Below are positions 1-11,164 of a DNA stretch of 64,000 bases, piece by piece; the first letter of the stretch is position 1; every line of letters begins with the position of its first letter. Both the position numbers and the translations under genes were made by a program. The stretch comes from Marsupella aquatica. Lineage: Eukaryota > Marchantiophyta. The DNA lies in the NCBI GenBank assembly GCA_973895155.1, contig OZ316898.1, forward strand, positions 17,794,001 to 17,858,000, written 5' to 3'. Under the pieces are notes generated by a model. The model saw nothing but the letters and a program-made list of their open reading frames with translations, was not told the DNA's origin and did not search any database.

Positions 1-249
1 TTCCAGCCATTCCTCCTCCCCCATCCTGGGTTTCTATGTGCTCTTCCCAGCATTAATGGCCGTACAATACTAGAGGTCCTTACATACCGGTAGTTGCGGT
101 TTAACAAGGAAGTTATCAAGTTAGTTATTAGTCATTATTTATTATATGAAAAATACTTTTTATAAATCTTTGAATTTAATTTTAAAATTGGAAATGTAAC
201 TAAAACGGTTACATAGTGACAGTTTTAACCGTCTTGCTCTTTGCATTTC

Positions 250-545
250 CAATGTTTTTACTTTTCTTTTTACGGCACGGCGTCCCAAAATTTACACCCA
301 AATTGACACAAACACAAATGAAAACTATAAGTTTGATTCACAAAACCGATGAGTCTTGTTTGTTGCGGTTGTTGTTGACGTGGCACGCTGTGGTGCCAGG
401 AATTTTGGAAGGGACCTCTAGTGGGGTCCGTAAAGAAAACACAAGGTTTATCATGGTATGGAGTAATGTTGTATACAATGTATATGTCATATTTTGATGT
501 GCAGTTAGAGAGACCCATAGGATTTTGTGCAATCAAAATTGTTAC
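250..545. repeat. Dispersed repeat, copy 1
   Basis: This stretch shares diverged sequence with 20960-21325. Both copies contain a GCGCTGTGGTGCC-like core followed by a GGACC(C/T)CTAGTGGGG-like stretch, then a shared segment around TATCATGGTATGGAGT and TTTTGATGTGCA. No coding function was recognised; ORFs here are in repeat DNA. The element type is unknown and no terminal structure is visible. Confidence 0.6.
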
Positions 546-2080
546 CTGTTTTACTGCAATCCATAGTGAAGTGACTTTTCCAGTGGATTGATCAGATCAA
601 ATTTGTGCAAGCCATTTACCAATAGGAGTAAGATATCTTGTAGTCAATTCTTCCAATGGGACAACCTAAAATGATGCTCCCACAGCAGCCCGTGACCCAT
701 CCAGCCCCACTGGACTACGGCACCTTTTACACATTCATGCGTTGACACCCTTCTCATTCAACAACTTTTCAAGAGCAAACTGGGACCTTCAATATCTCCC
801 TAGATTTTCAATGGAATTTGAAGCTGGCTTGAAGCAGCTTGTAACGATCTTTCCAACCAGTCTACTATTTCCAGTTCCAATAATTGAGAGTGATGAATTT
901 CAAAAGATTACTCCATTGCTCAATGCACTTTTGTTGCACTTCTGATTATTTTTAAGCACCAACTTTGATATTCACTATCTCACTCAATATCCAATGAGAT
1001 TTTTTGTCAACTTGTATGTGAAATTTGTCAACCTGTGTTTCTTTGACATAGAGGCTGCATTTGGTGTCAACATATATGAGATTGTGGGTTTTTTAGAGAG
1101 TGTTTGGAAAGATATTTCCAATGAACTTAGTATAGTCAAGTTTTATTGAAAATTGTAAGACCTATAAATTTCCAAAGGTGGCTGTCTCATGTTTTTGCCA
1201 CATTTCACTTATCAGTTTAATATGTACTCTATAAGTAGAAAAGAGTGTTTTGCTACAATCCATGAGGGTACAAAAGTTTATCCAAGCATTTAGGTAAATG
1301 TGGAGGTTTATCCACGCTTCAATTTTGGGGCAACCATTGAGAAAACAATTTGAAGATCTTAATTGAGTGGATGAAAGTGGAAATATGAATGTACATTGAG
1401 AGAAATGAAGTGAGAATGCACTATGTACGTTATTATGTCAGTAGCAAAACTATTTCTTCATTAAAGTAGAGTTGCATACCGAAAATAGTTTAATGAAAAA
1501 ATAGTTTGCCTCTGACATGAAAGTGTACATAGTGCTTGTTTGTGAGTCATCCTTCATCCTTGCTCTCTCTCCCATGTCTGTTCAAGCCCTCTTGGCCACC
1601 TCTGTTTTCTTTTGTCATTTTTCCTGTTATTTTATGTCACTCTATTAAGTCAATAAATGTATGAAGGTGAATGTTATTGTTCCCAGACTTTTCATGGCAG
1701 CTGCCAGATTTTTTATATATAATTACCCAATTAATATTTTGTCCCCTAGAAAATTTGGAAATCATTTCTTGCCTCATGGGACAGACACGAATCAGAAGTC
1801 AAAACAATAATATTAGAGGGTATATTTGAGTATACTAGCCTGAATACCCCCACATATGCAGAGGAAAGGCTGTATCCAGACTCCCATGCCATCCCTACTC
1901 TCAAGCATAGTCTACAGATTCAGATTTCCTTTTATGAGATAAATCACCACCTATGGCTTTACTCTAAGGAGTAAGTCATTAACAAGACAGTGGACTTTGA
2001 TTGCAGGTTATAGTAAAGATGTGAGGGTCTAGTGCAAAATTTTGGAGCTTGATTAAATTAATACCTTAACCAATGTATAC
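546..2080. other. Intergenic, AT-rich
   Basis: No gene recognised. Several short ORFs have no domain signature. The sequence is AT-rich and non-repetitive as far as I can see by eye. Confidence 0.4.
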
Positions 2081-2084
2081 ATCA

Positions 2085-2280
2085 CACTGCCAAAGAATTT
2101 TTTTTGTCAAATTAGGAGACAAGGTAGCAAAGACAGAAGACCCAATCAATAGAGGGGAGAAAACAAAAGAAAAACCCCAGGAACACCAGAGGGCCTGAAA
2201 GATAGTAGGGTCCCAATAGAGGGGAGAAAGCAAGAGAAAAACCCAGGAAGACCAAAGGGCCTAAAAGATAGTAGGGTCCC
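2085..2280. repeat. Local duplication within a dispersed repeat
   Basis: Two adjacent copies of about 67 bp (from about 2147 and about 2214) share AATAGAGGGGAGAAA and GATAGTAGGGTCCC. The left flank (CACACTGCCAAAGAA, then AGGGGAGAAAACAA) recurs at 25470-25550, next to the LTR element there, so both sites carry one dispersed repeat family of unknown class. Confidence 0.55.
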
Positions 2281-2679
2281 TCAAAAGGGCAAGGAACTAA
2301 AAGGCGGTACTCAGGAGTAAATTGAGCCTGGCAAATTAAGCTGGGCTTTAAATGGCATAGGAGGGTCATGAAGTAGTAAACCGCATACTAGGGTCATGAG
2401 GGAATAAATCACACAAGAGGGTGATCATGAGGAATTTATCTCGAGCCTCTAAAACCAACAGCCTCTGCCTATAGTGAATTTGTGATGCCTCTCTAGACAC
2501 CAGCCATGTCAAAATGACACTGAAAACTGAGTGACAGTACCTTAAACCACTATTAGCCATGACAAAAACCTAGTTACACCAGGTTTCACCATAAATGATA
2601 TCCTTTCCTGAATTTGTGCAACAATATGGGAGAGGAGAAGAATGGGAGGAAAGTGAAAAAAGGAGAAGGCTAGCACACT

Positions 2680-2750
2680 TCCCCCTTTTATATGGCTAGT
2701 GGCCGTTTAATTAACCCCTTTTATATGGCTAGTGGCTGTTTAATTAAGAA
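2680..2750. repeat. Tandem duplication, about 37 bp x2
   Basis: The unit CCCCTTTTATATGGCTAGTG followed by GC(C/T)GTTTAATTAA is present twice in direct tandem. It lies about 400 bp upstream of the chloroplast-protein gene. No function inferred. Confidence 0.7.
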
Positions 2751-3127
2751 ACCAAAAGGGCGTATCAAAGCATAGTTGTAATTCAATTACGGCTCAGGAC
2801 ATAAAATGCTCTTACAACCATGACAAAATCTCTGTGGGCTACCAAAATACTTATCTCATAAGGGTGATACAGCCGTAACACTTTTGTTATGGGCATTAAG
2901 GGAGAAATTTGACACGCCCTAATGTCTTATATGAGCCAGAATATGAGCTTGCTATTGCTTGGGCCCACAACTACAGTGGTGGTGGGGCTTTTGCATTTGA
3001 GCCAAGTTCCAAGCATGGCAACGCCGCAGCTGAATCAAATTAGAATCCTCCCAACTCCAGAAACCTTCCAAAGTGCAGTATAGGCTATTGGGCTGGTTTT
3101 TCCTACGCATCAGCAGCTGAAGCGGCC

Positions 3128-5614
3128 ATGGCTGTCTTACGGTCTCCGCCTCCGCTGCTGATCCTCAAGCCCTCTTCTTCTGCTCCTCTCGTCTCCCATG
3201 CGGCCACCCAAGAATGCTTTAGCTCCCGAATCGAACCACAGAAGTCACAGCTTGTTGTCCATTCTCATCATCCTAGATTCAAGATTGAGGGCCCCTCTTC
3301 GTCTTCTCCTTCTCCTTCGTTTTCTGGATCTTGTCTTAGCCCGAAGAGCAGACGGTGGCGTAGCTCATCAGTGATATGCAGAGCTGCAGCTGGGCGAGAG
3401 GCAGACGATGGGAGCACCAGCAGTGGTGGCAGTGGCAGTGGGGATGGAGGAGGAGGATTCGAGGTGGACAAGGCACTGGAGGGAGCACTACAGAGCGATG
3501 AATCGAAGAACTTATTGGACAGCTTGGCTGAGAAGGTGCTACAAGATGAGGAGTCCAAGGCCCTGCTGAAAGAATTCGCCACAGCGGCAGAGAGGGTGGC
3601 AAGAGCGAAGCAGGAGCTCGAGTCTATCGATCAAAGGGAACGAGATCTCGCAGAGATTGTGTCTCAGATGATGAACAAAGCCGATGAGGAGTCCGAGATT
3701 GCTGCTTTGGTGAGCGTTGGTCCTCTAGTGTAGCTTACTTCCATGAATCCCAGCTTTCCAATTTGCTTTGGTAAGCATTGCTCCTAATTATGGTGTAGCT
3801 TACTTTCATGAATTCCAAGGTTTTTTTAAATTGAGGGAATAAATCTAGCAGACAGTGGAAAAAAACGTGAGAAGGAGAAGTTTTCATGAATTAGCCTGTG
3901 TAGTTTGGGGGATTTTTTGGGGAGGTTTTTCTTTGGGGTGGGTTTCGTTTGTTTTTGTTTTGTTTTATTTCCCCTGTTATTAATTCAGGCTTTCTGAATG
4001 TTACTCGGGGCCCTGGTCTTGGGATGCAAAATAGAGTATCATGCTGATTTCCACGAGCTCCAATTTTAAAGATCCCCCCCACTGAAGCAATTGCCTGTAT
4101 CATCGTCAGTCACTTTAGAATATAGGAGTTCTGGGCAATTTCACAAGATTTGGGGAATTGAAGCTTCCCTCAACTGATCGGACTTTTCCTCTCCTTTTGG
4201 TCGTTGAGAGGTTGAGCTTGTTCTGAGAAAGGCTCCTGCGGTCACTGCCTACCATTCTCAACACCCACATTGTATAATATAGGATATTTCCAGGATCACG
4301 ATCGTGTCGGATAATTGCTTTGGGCAGGTCCTACAATGCGATAGGCGTATATCATAGCTGATCTTTTTCATTCTCTGCTTAAATTTCTGTGTTTGACGAT
4401 TCAAAGCTAATTCGTTAAATTACGGAGCTGCACTCAGACGAGAGATGTTCTTTTCTGACGTACTGTCAGTGGCCAGTTTGATGCAGTGAAACGTCTGGTT
4501 GGAACGTCTGGTTTTCTTCCCTTTTCCTTGGAAAGTCTAAGCAGCGATTCCATCTGAAGACTTGTTTAATTTTGTTAGGAGACAGTATGAGCCACGTCAA
4601 TTCTAAGAACAGAGTTTTTCAGAAGATTCAAAGCTTCATTCGTTTGTCAAGACTCTGATGGTGTGCTCGCGTGTTTCTTGTCCTATGAAGATATCAGAGA
4701 GTGAACGTGCTGTCCTTGAAGCAGAAGAGGAACTAAAAGCTGCTGAGCTAGCTCTTGTCACGGCTCGAGCAGGGGGCTCTGTCGCCAATCTAAGAAAGTG
4801 GGAGAGTTATGATATTGATGAGGATCTCGAACGCATAGAATCAGGAAAAGCTGCTGCAGTCTCAGTTGTGGCTGGCACTATTGCAAGCATTCCATTCTAT
4901 CTAAATGGGGACAACCTTGGAGTTGGATCTTTGCTCAGCATTGGAGGAGTTGTAGTCAGTTGTGCTCTGTTCGGAGTAACTTATCGCTACATTTTGAGGC
5001 GAGATCTCGGAAATATCCAGCTGAAGTCAGGGGCAGCTGCTGCGTTCGCTCTAGTTCGGGGTAAACTGACCACCTTTCCTCTCTGGTTCCTACCCAATTT
5101 TTGTTTTCTTCTCTCATTCATCCATGTTTGGACCTGAAGGTTACATTCATATGTAACAAGCTCCTTCTTTGCTGGTCTATCTTAAAAGCGCCAGCATACG
5201 TCCTATTGCATGCATCTACTGAGTGAGGGGTTAACTGTACAAAAATTGACGTAAAGCTCTTCAAGATTCACTAGTCCTCCTCTTCTTCTGTTATTTATAT
5301 GATGAGTGTCCAAGTGAGTTGAAGTCAAGTGCCAGGGAACAAATTGTACTTTTGTTGTATCTCCGGTTTCTCCGGATAAGACTATATTGGCTACTAGTCT
5401 CCATATTGACGTGACATTTTTAATGTCTGCAGGGATTGGAGAAGTCGATGCCATCCAGCTTCAATTTGGATACCCAGCACAAGGTGCAGATGAAGTGTTT
5501 TTAGCAGCACTGCATGCTGTACAGGGATTTCTAATTTTTGGGTTTTCTGCCCTAGCGTTGGACTACTGTTTGAGGGAGGCACTTTTAAGCCCATTTCCTT
5601 CAGAGAAATCTTAA
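3128..5614 (+). CDS. Probable chloroplast-targeted membrane protein, 3 exons
   Basis: Joining 3128-3709, 4691-5060 and 5433-5614 gives an uninterrupted product of about 377 aa. The junctions are TTG|GTGAGC, AAG|ATA, CGGG|GTAAAC and GCAG|GGATT, with matching phases 0 and 1. Residues 1-90 are rich in Ser, Pro and Arg, low in acidic residues, and look like a plastid transit peptide. They are followed by a Gly/Ser linker and a long helical, acidic region (DSLAEKVLQDEESKALLKEF; then ERAVLEAEEELKAAELAL) that may form a coiled coil. Two hydrophobic segments (VVAGTIASIPFYL and LLSIGGVVVSCALFGVTYRY) and a third near the C-terminus (AVQGFLIFGFSALALDYCL) suggest a membrane protein of the plastid, probably thylakoid or envelope. 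The ATG has a good context (GCGGCCATGGCT). I do not assign a function. Resemblance to unnamed plant plastid proteins such as the VIR3 family is only a recollection and needs a search. Confidence 0.8.
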
Positions 5615-6132
5615 TCCTAGTACCTTCCCTTCTCATTCCAATGGTTTTCCGGTTGTACGCAGTTACCTTCTTCAATGCAAGCTAAACTAGGATCCTAGCA
5701 TTGTTCAATTTCACGGAGGCAAGTCTCTTACTGTAGTAATCTTATCAAGCAGCCTACTGCAGCTGCTGCCCTTAAGGATATAAAAGCTGAAAAAGAGGGC
5801 TCTGACCATTGTCAACGTTCAACTCTTACAAATCAGGACTTCTCCCATTTTATCTTCAACCTGTATCCGTTCTGTTGTTTTATTGTCGCCTTAGTGATTG
5901 GGGCTTGGTGACCTCGAATTAGTGTGGTCACTTGCTAAGAGAAGGAAAAGGATGACAGGCGGTGGGATGGAATGTGTATGCAGCAGTTTTTTTGTTTACT
6001 GGCGACAGTTTGCCAAACCTCGCCTCACTGGAAAAGTATTTGACACTTTTGGTTAGAGTTGGTCAGGTTTTTGTTTTCGATAAGCCACTTTCCCACCTAG
6101 TCACACACCCCATTAGCCAAGGACTATCCTTT

Positions 6133-6438
6133 AAATGTAGGAGGGGTCATCAATTCTCTAGTAAGATTTGACAAATAATATTCTTAGCATCTTCTCTTTC
6201 ATAAAATGTGGCATTTGCCAGCATCTTCTCCTTCAAATGTAGGAGGGGTCATCAATTCTCTAGTAAGATTTGACAAATAATATTCTTAGCATCTTCTCCT
6301 TCTTAAAATGTGGCATTTGCCAGCATCTTCTCCTTCAAATGTAGGAGGGGTCATCAATTCTCTAGTAAGATTTGACAAATAATATTCTTAGCATCTTCTC
6401 CTTCATAAAATGTGGCATTTGCCAGCATCTTCTCCTTC
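6133..6438. repeat. Tandem repeat, 102 bp x3
   Basis: Three near-identical 102-bp units start at 6133, 6235 and 6337 (AAATGTAGGAGGGGTCATCA ... TTTGCCAGCATCTTCTCCTTC). A diverged fourth unit continues at about 6771-6920, after the SINE insertion. The ORF at 5962-6171 ends in the first unit and is not considered a gene. Confidence 0.9.
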
Positions 6439-6440
6439 AT

Positions 6441-6780
6441 AAAAAGGTGACATTGAACCACCTGCATTGGTTAGTTGGCCAGGGAATGAGCCTAGAACCC
6501 AGAGGTCCTAGGTTCAATCCCACCTTCACACGCAACGGTTGTGTGGGTGTGTTTGTGTGGGTGGGGTGTAGTGGTGGGAATCCTAGTTTTGCTTCAACCC
6601 ATGGCTAGTCCGCTTTGGGGCTCTGGTCCAACTCTCCCTCCCTCCCTCCTGGTTCCGGGTATGACCCCCTTGTGGGTTATCCCTACAGAAGTGCATGTTC
6701 CGGAGTTGATAGTATATCTTTTGTTGGATAGGTCAGCTTTCGATATTCAAGGCAAAAAAAATAGAAAAAAGGTGACATTG
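6441..6780 (+). mobile_element. tRNA-derived SINE with 15-bp target duplication
   Basis: The element is 6456-6765, about 310 bp, flanked by direct repeats AAAAAGGTGACATTG at 6441-6455 and 6766-6780. Near the 5' end it has a B-box-like GGTTCAATCCC (6511-6521), with a possible A-box region around 6468-6485 (TTGGTTAGTTGGCCAGGG). The 3' end is A-rich (GGCAAAAAAAATAG). A tRNA-like RNA polymerase III promoter, an unrelated body, an A-rich tail and a target duplication together define a SINE mobilised by LINE machinery. Removing it and one repeat restores a diverged unit of the surrounding 102-bp tandem repeat. Confidence 0.75.
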
Positions 6781-7254
6781 CTGGCCTACAACTTCTCTAG
6801 TACAATTTGATAAATAATATGCTTAGTATTTTCTCATTGGCTGAAGGTGACATTTGTCAGCCTTTCAAAAATTCTTTGATAAAATTTGATAAATAATTAC
6901 TCATTCTTAGCGTCTTCTCCTGCACAGTACATCTACCGTCCTGATGGGAAAGACAACCTTATAAATTACCCGAGCATTCAGGAAACAGGGAAGTAAGAAT
7001 AGGCTTGGACCAAAAATTAGGGGGAAGACAAGGTTTAGTACTCAACATTGATGACAACTGGAAAGGGCGGACGCTAAAGATGTAGTAGTGGTCTATGTCT
7101 TTGCACCGACCACTAACTCTTCTAGTAGTACTATGTTTCAGTGTATATCATTGCGACATCCGGTGGGTTTACAAAAAGGCAGGGGCCCATTGCAGCATTT
7201 GATTCTATCTGAGATCAAAGCTGAACTATACAATGATTGGAAACTGTTCCAGTT

Positions 7255-7386
7255 GGCTTTGCAACCACATTTTATTCCATCTGATATGCTTTGCGACTAC
7301 ATTTTATTCCATCTGAGATTGGCTTTGCAACCACATTTTATTCCATCTGATATGCTTTGCGACTACATTTTATTCCATCTGAGATT
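7255..7386. repeat. Tandem duplication, 66 bp x2
   Basis: A 66-bp unit (GGCTTTGCAACCACATTTTA ... CCATCTGAGATT) is perfectly or almost perfectly duplicated. Each unit itself holds two copies of ACATTTTATTCCATCTGA. Because 66 is a multiple of 3, an ORF (7088-7456) stays open across it, but the ORF has no recognisable domain. Confidence 0.85.
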
Positions 7387-7456
7387 GAAGATGAACCATA
7401 TAATGATTAAAAACTGTTCCAGTTGGCTTTACAACAATTCAGGGGCCATGGGTTGA

Positions 7457-9100
7457 CACAATGTCTTGTAATTAGGACCGATGTACAGAAAAGTCGTCTC
7501 CCAAGGTCCCAAAACTGCCAACGATGCAAAGCTCGCTGAAAAAATGCCCTTCAGTGAAAGGGCTAGTCAATTGCTCTCGGCCCACTAATAAAATACTATT
7601 AAGGTGCTCAGGGCGTTCTTTAAGGTTTTGTAGTGAAGATGATAGATAACTCCTTTTACGGTAGTGACAATATCAAACAATTAAGGTTGGGAGCCTTCAT
7701 TGAACAAGGGTATTTTGAATTGCTTTTCGAAATTCTTTTAAGAGAGGCTCCAGTATGTGTGCTTCCTGGGTCTGGGCCTCAGACAGGAGAGCGCAAATAG
7801 AGATCCGGACCTTTAACAAACGATGTTGCTGCCCAGTTTTAGTATGCAATGGGAGTTCAACCTTCGACTAACAATGGCGAACCCCTCAGTCCTACACTCA
7901 GAGATCCAAGACAACCTATCCTCTTGAACAGAAACCAAACATTGAATACCTACACATACAAGCAAGCATTCCTGACACCTACACCAGCTAGCTTGATTCA
8001 ATATAGATAAATTACATTTATTTAATAGAATACAGTTCAGTTCACAAATAGGGAGCAAATAAGTCTAACCTGCGTTACACTAACAATATAAAAGGAAAAA
8101 GCTAGACCACGCACAGCCCAAATACGTAACTACCCATCACTCACCTCTCTCCCCCACCACCCAGCAACCCTAAAAAAACACGAACATAAAGAAGAAAAGA
8201 AAGAAGAGAAAGAAGAGAATGAAAAGAAAGAAAAGGAAAAAGCAGTTCTCGACACAAGTGAGACACTGATTTACCCTCACTGGCCCCTGCTATGGATACC
8301 AGTCAAGTCACTAGGGACAACGACCATTTCTAACAAGACACAAGTAAACAACCATCCAGCCTGCATTTACCCATCCCAAGAGCGTTAAAAGGCTCTCGAC
8401 TCTGGACTCATGAATTTCCCAGACCCTCCCCTGAAAGAACTCATAATAATGACGTCAACCGAGAAAGATACTGCAAATGGAGCGCAGGGAAACAGCAGCT
8501 ACAGAGGAGAAGACAAAACTACAGGCAGCTATGCATAGAAACCCCTTAGCTAGAAGGCTAACATATAAAATGTCGGATTCCTTGTATTTTGGCCCTCCTG
8601 TAGAAAGGTAAGACCTGTCTGATGATGAATGATGTGTCCCGAAGCAGCAACATGTCACAAAGTTAGGGATGGAGCAAGCTCGCCACTTCTCCCTCATTGT
8701 GCTCTTGATTGTTGAGAAGAAGAAGAAGAAAAAGAAGACGAAAAAGAAGAAGAGAAGAAGAGAGCAAAACAGCAGAGTCAAACAAGTATTACCCTACCAC
8801 AGTATAACTACAACTGAACTTCTAACTGATAGCATCGTCTAACAGGCACCTCAACAAGTAGCGTAATTCTACCACGAAACCCACCCCCTTTTGTCTAAAC
8901 CACACAACAAACAGGTGTTAAACTAATCCTAGGCATCCCACTAGACCCTCTTTCCCCTCCCCACCTCCCCACCCCTGGAAACTGCTTAGACCGCGCATTT
9001 GATTTCTCACAGAACCTGTCCTAAGGCTCAGACATCACAGGACCTATATGTACTAAGGCTCACTCGGGAACCACAAGACTAGATTTCCTGCGAAAGAACA
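7457..9100. other. Downstream flank / probable 3' region of the acidic-tail gene
   Basis: No separate gene recognised. On the minus strand this would be the 3' flank of the gene ending at 9156. A purine-rich run (8180-8250 and 8715-8765, GAAGAA-type) gives a spurious hydrophobic minus-strand ORF at 8455-8781. No polyadenylation signal was assigned. Confidence 0.35.
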
Positions 9101-9155
9101 GAACACGTCAAAAATTGCATATGTTTTTGAGAAACAAAACTCTTCAGAGCTGCTT

Positions 9156-11020
9156 TCACTTCCTTTTCTTCTTGGGTGGTTCGAGGTCCTCGATGTCCTC
9201 CTCAGACTCGCCATCTACCTCATCCTCGTCCTCATCTTCAGGGTCTTCTTCTTCCCCATCCTCTTCATCTTCCTCTTGCTCTTCGTCACCATCTTCTTCG
9301 CCATCTTCTTCGCCTTCGACGTCATCCTCTTCTTCACCCTCTTCTTCTCCATCGTCATTTTTGCCATTATCCTCAGCTTCACCATCATCCTCACCATCTT
9401 CCTCGCCTGCTTCTTCTTCGCCTTCTTCGTCCTCACCTTCTACATCCTCTTCATCGTCGCCGGGTTCAAGCTTGTTGTCGTTATCGTTGTCATCTTCCTC
9501 TTCTTCCTCATAATCATCGTCATCATTGTCGTCGTCGTCGTCATCATCCTCATCATCGTCGTCTTGTTCTTTACCTTTGGCAGCAGTCAGTACCCAGTCC
9601 GCGGTTCCATTCGTCTCATGGGTGGATCGCTTCTCAGGACTGGAATCGTTACTCGTAGGCTCGTTGCAAACAGTTACTTTCTTGGTGGCCCCAGTGCCCT
9701 GCTGGGAAACAAGGCATATCAGAATTATTGATCGGCTTCATCGTCTCCCAAAAATCCTCCACATTAAGATTTGCTTCATTCCAACTTAGATGCGCTTGTT
9801 CTGGATCCAATCAACTGTGCGACCCCTTGCACACCTATCGGGACAATCGCAAGCCTGGGAAATACATATTCCCGATTCGACCGACATTCTCTGGTGTTGT
9901 TGCGACTGCAACCACTTCATTTCGGTCCGGATGCGCTGAATAGAATTTCCTTGCTACTGTTTACAGCAAGAAACGGGGGAGGCATGTAAGCATGCGAAGG
10001 GAAAGAGACTTACGATTACTTTGGCTGTTTGTGGAGTCTCGTCCAATAGAGGTGCTTTCCACTCGCTGCAGACAATTGCATCTACGTTGATGAGATTACC
10101 GTTTTCTTCCTCCGGTTGTTCAATATCGTCCTGCACCGTGAAGGTATCGGCCGAAACCAAAGCATGATCGCACCTTTTTGTACCAGTGCAATTAGCGCAA
10201 TTTGCGGAAGTAGCCATTTTGCCAAACCCTGCACAAGGTAGGAGACTCAAGCTCAGAGATACAAGCGCAGCATTACTGTGCCTTTCGGTTCTACTTCGAC
10301 GCAATAAAAGTGATCGAAGGCAAGACACTAAGATATTAAACTCATAACACAATGATTTCCATACCTCGTAAACCTAGGGACATGGTACCATTGACCTCTG
10401 TCTTCTCGGAAAGAAAAGCGAAAGCGGCAGGGTCGAGCATGCTGCAAAGCTCGCGTAAAACCACCTGAAACAAAGTCGCGGCAGTCGGTAAGACACAGAT
10501 ATTTATAAACCTTTCAATTCCTTCACTCTCGAAGATCATTTAAAACCATGACCCTTCGTTTCTTGATAGCAAACAAAACTCCCTCGAAGGACTCTTCACA
10601 AGTATTCACTATAACCCTACCGCAGCAGATCGCCGGCAGCCCTAAACAGCGTTTTCAATTGACGTTGGTCCGATGGACTCAACTCCTTTGACCCCAACCC
10701 TGAGAGGTGAATCACAAGAGCACCACGAAGCGACAGCAGACGATTGCTGAGACCTAGACAGCATCTCAAACGCACAGTTGTTGCAACAGTAAAGAACGGC
10801 GGACTGGCCAGAACAGAGAGAGAGAGAGGCAAGAAGGAGGGCCAGATCGGGAAACCTGTCGAATGATTACAGCCATGGGGCGGCCAAAAAGCTCAACCAC
10901 GAAATCCTCAAGAACCGCTCGCATCGTCGTGTGCAGGGCCATCTTGACCCGAGCTTCGGCAGCTTGAAGCCAAGCTGCGGGCGTTTCGTCGATGGCAATC
11001 GAAACCCTCGTACTCTGCAT
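9156..11020 (-). CDS. Nuclear protein with long acidic C-terminal tail and PPKKKRK, 4 exons
   Basis: Minus-strand exons 11020-10856, 10464-10365, 10228-10014 and 9701-9156 join in frame (phases 0, 1, 0) across CAG|GTTTCC, TTTCAG|GTGG, CGAG|GTATGG, GTGCAG|GG, ATC|GTAAGT and CCCAG|CAGGGC. The product is about 341 aa if the ATG at 11020 is used; an internal ATG at 10942 is possible. The first half has a helical start (AVLEDFVVELFGRPMAVIIR) and a cysteine cluster CANCTGTKRC. The last exon is dominated by Asp/Glu runs of more than 100 residues and ends in EPPKKKRK-stop, an SV40-type nuclear localisation signal. Acidic tails of this kind occur in histone chaperones and nucleolar proteins, but I do not recognise the family. 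The terminal exon has a paralogue at 35018-35509. The last exon has no internal ATG in this frame, so it is missed by ATG-based ORF finding. Confidence 0.7.
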
Positions 11021-11164
11021 ACTCAGGAAATCGGGGTGTCGATGATTCTTCGTATCATTGTTGAAAAAACCTGTGTGTTGGGTACGACAGTGAAACAGAG
11101 TGGTGTCATTGCCCATATCATGTAGACGCGTCATCATTGCGTATCCTACGATTATATATTGTTT

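Noticed and set aside
6460-6530. tRNA gene
   Set aside because: A B box is present, but the full cloverleaf is not, and the target duplication and tail make it a SINE.
8455-8781. Phe-rich minus-strand ORF as a membrane protein
   Set aside because: The Phe run comes from a GAA/AAG microsatellite; no conserved motif.
9115-9731. Long plus-strand ORFs rich in Ser, Pro or hydrophobic residues
   Set aside because: They are antisense shadows of the Asp/Glu-coding tail exon on the minus strand, which has proper splice sites and a conserved end.
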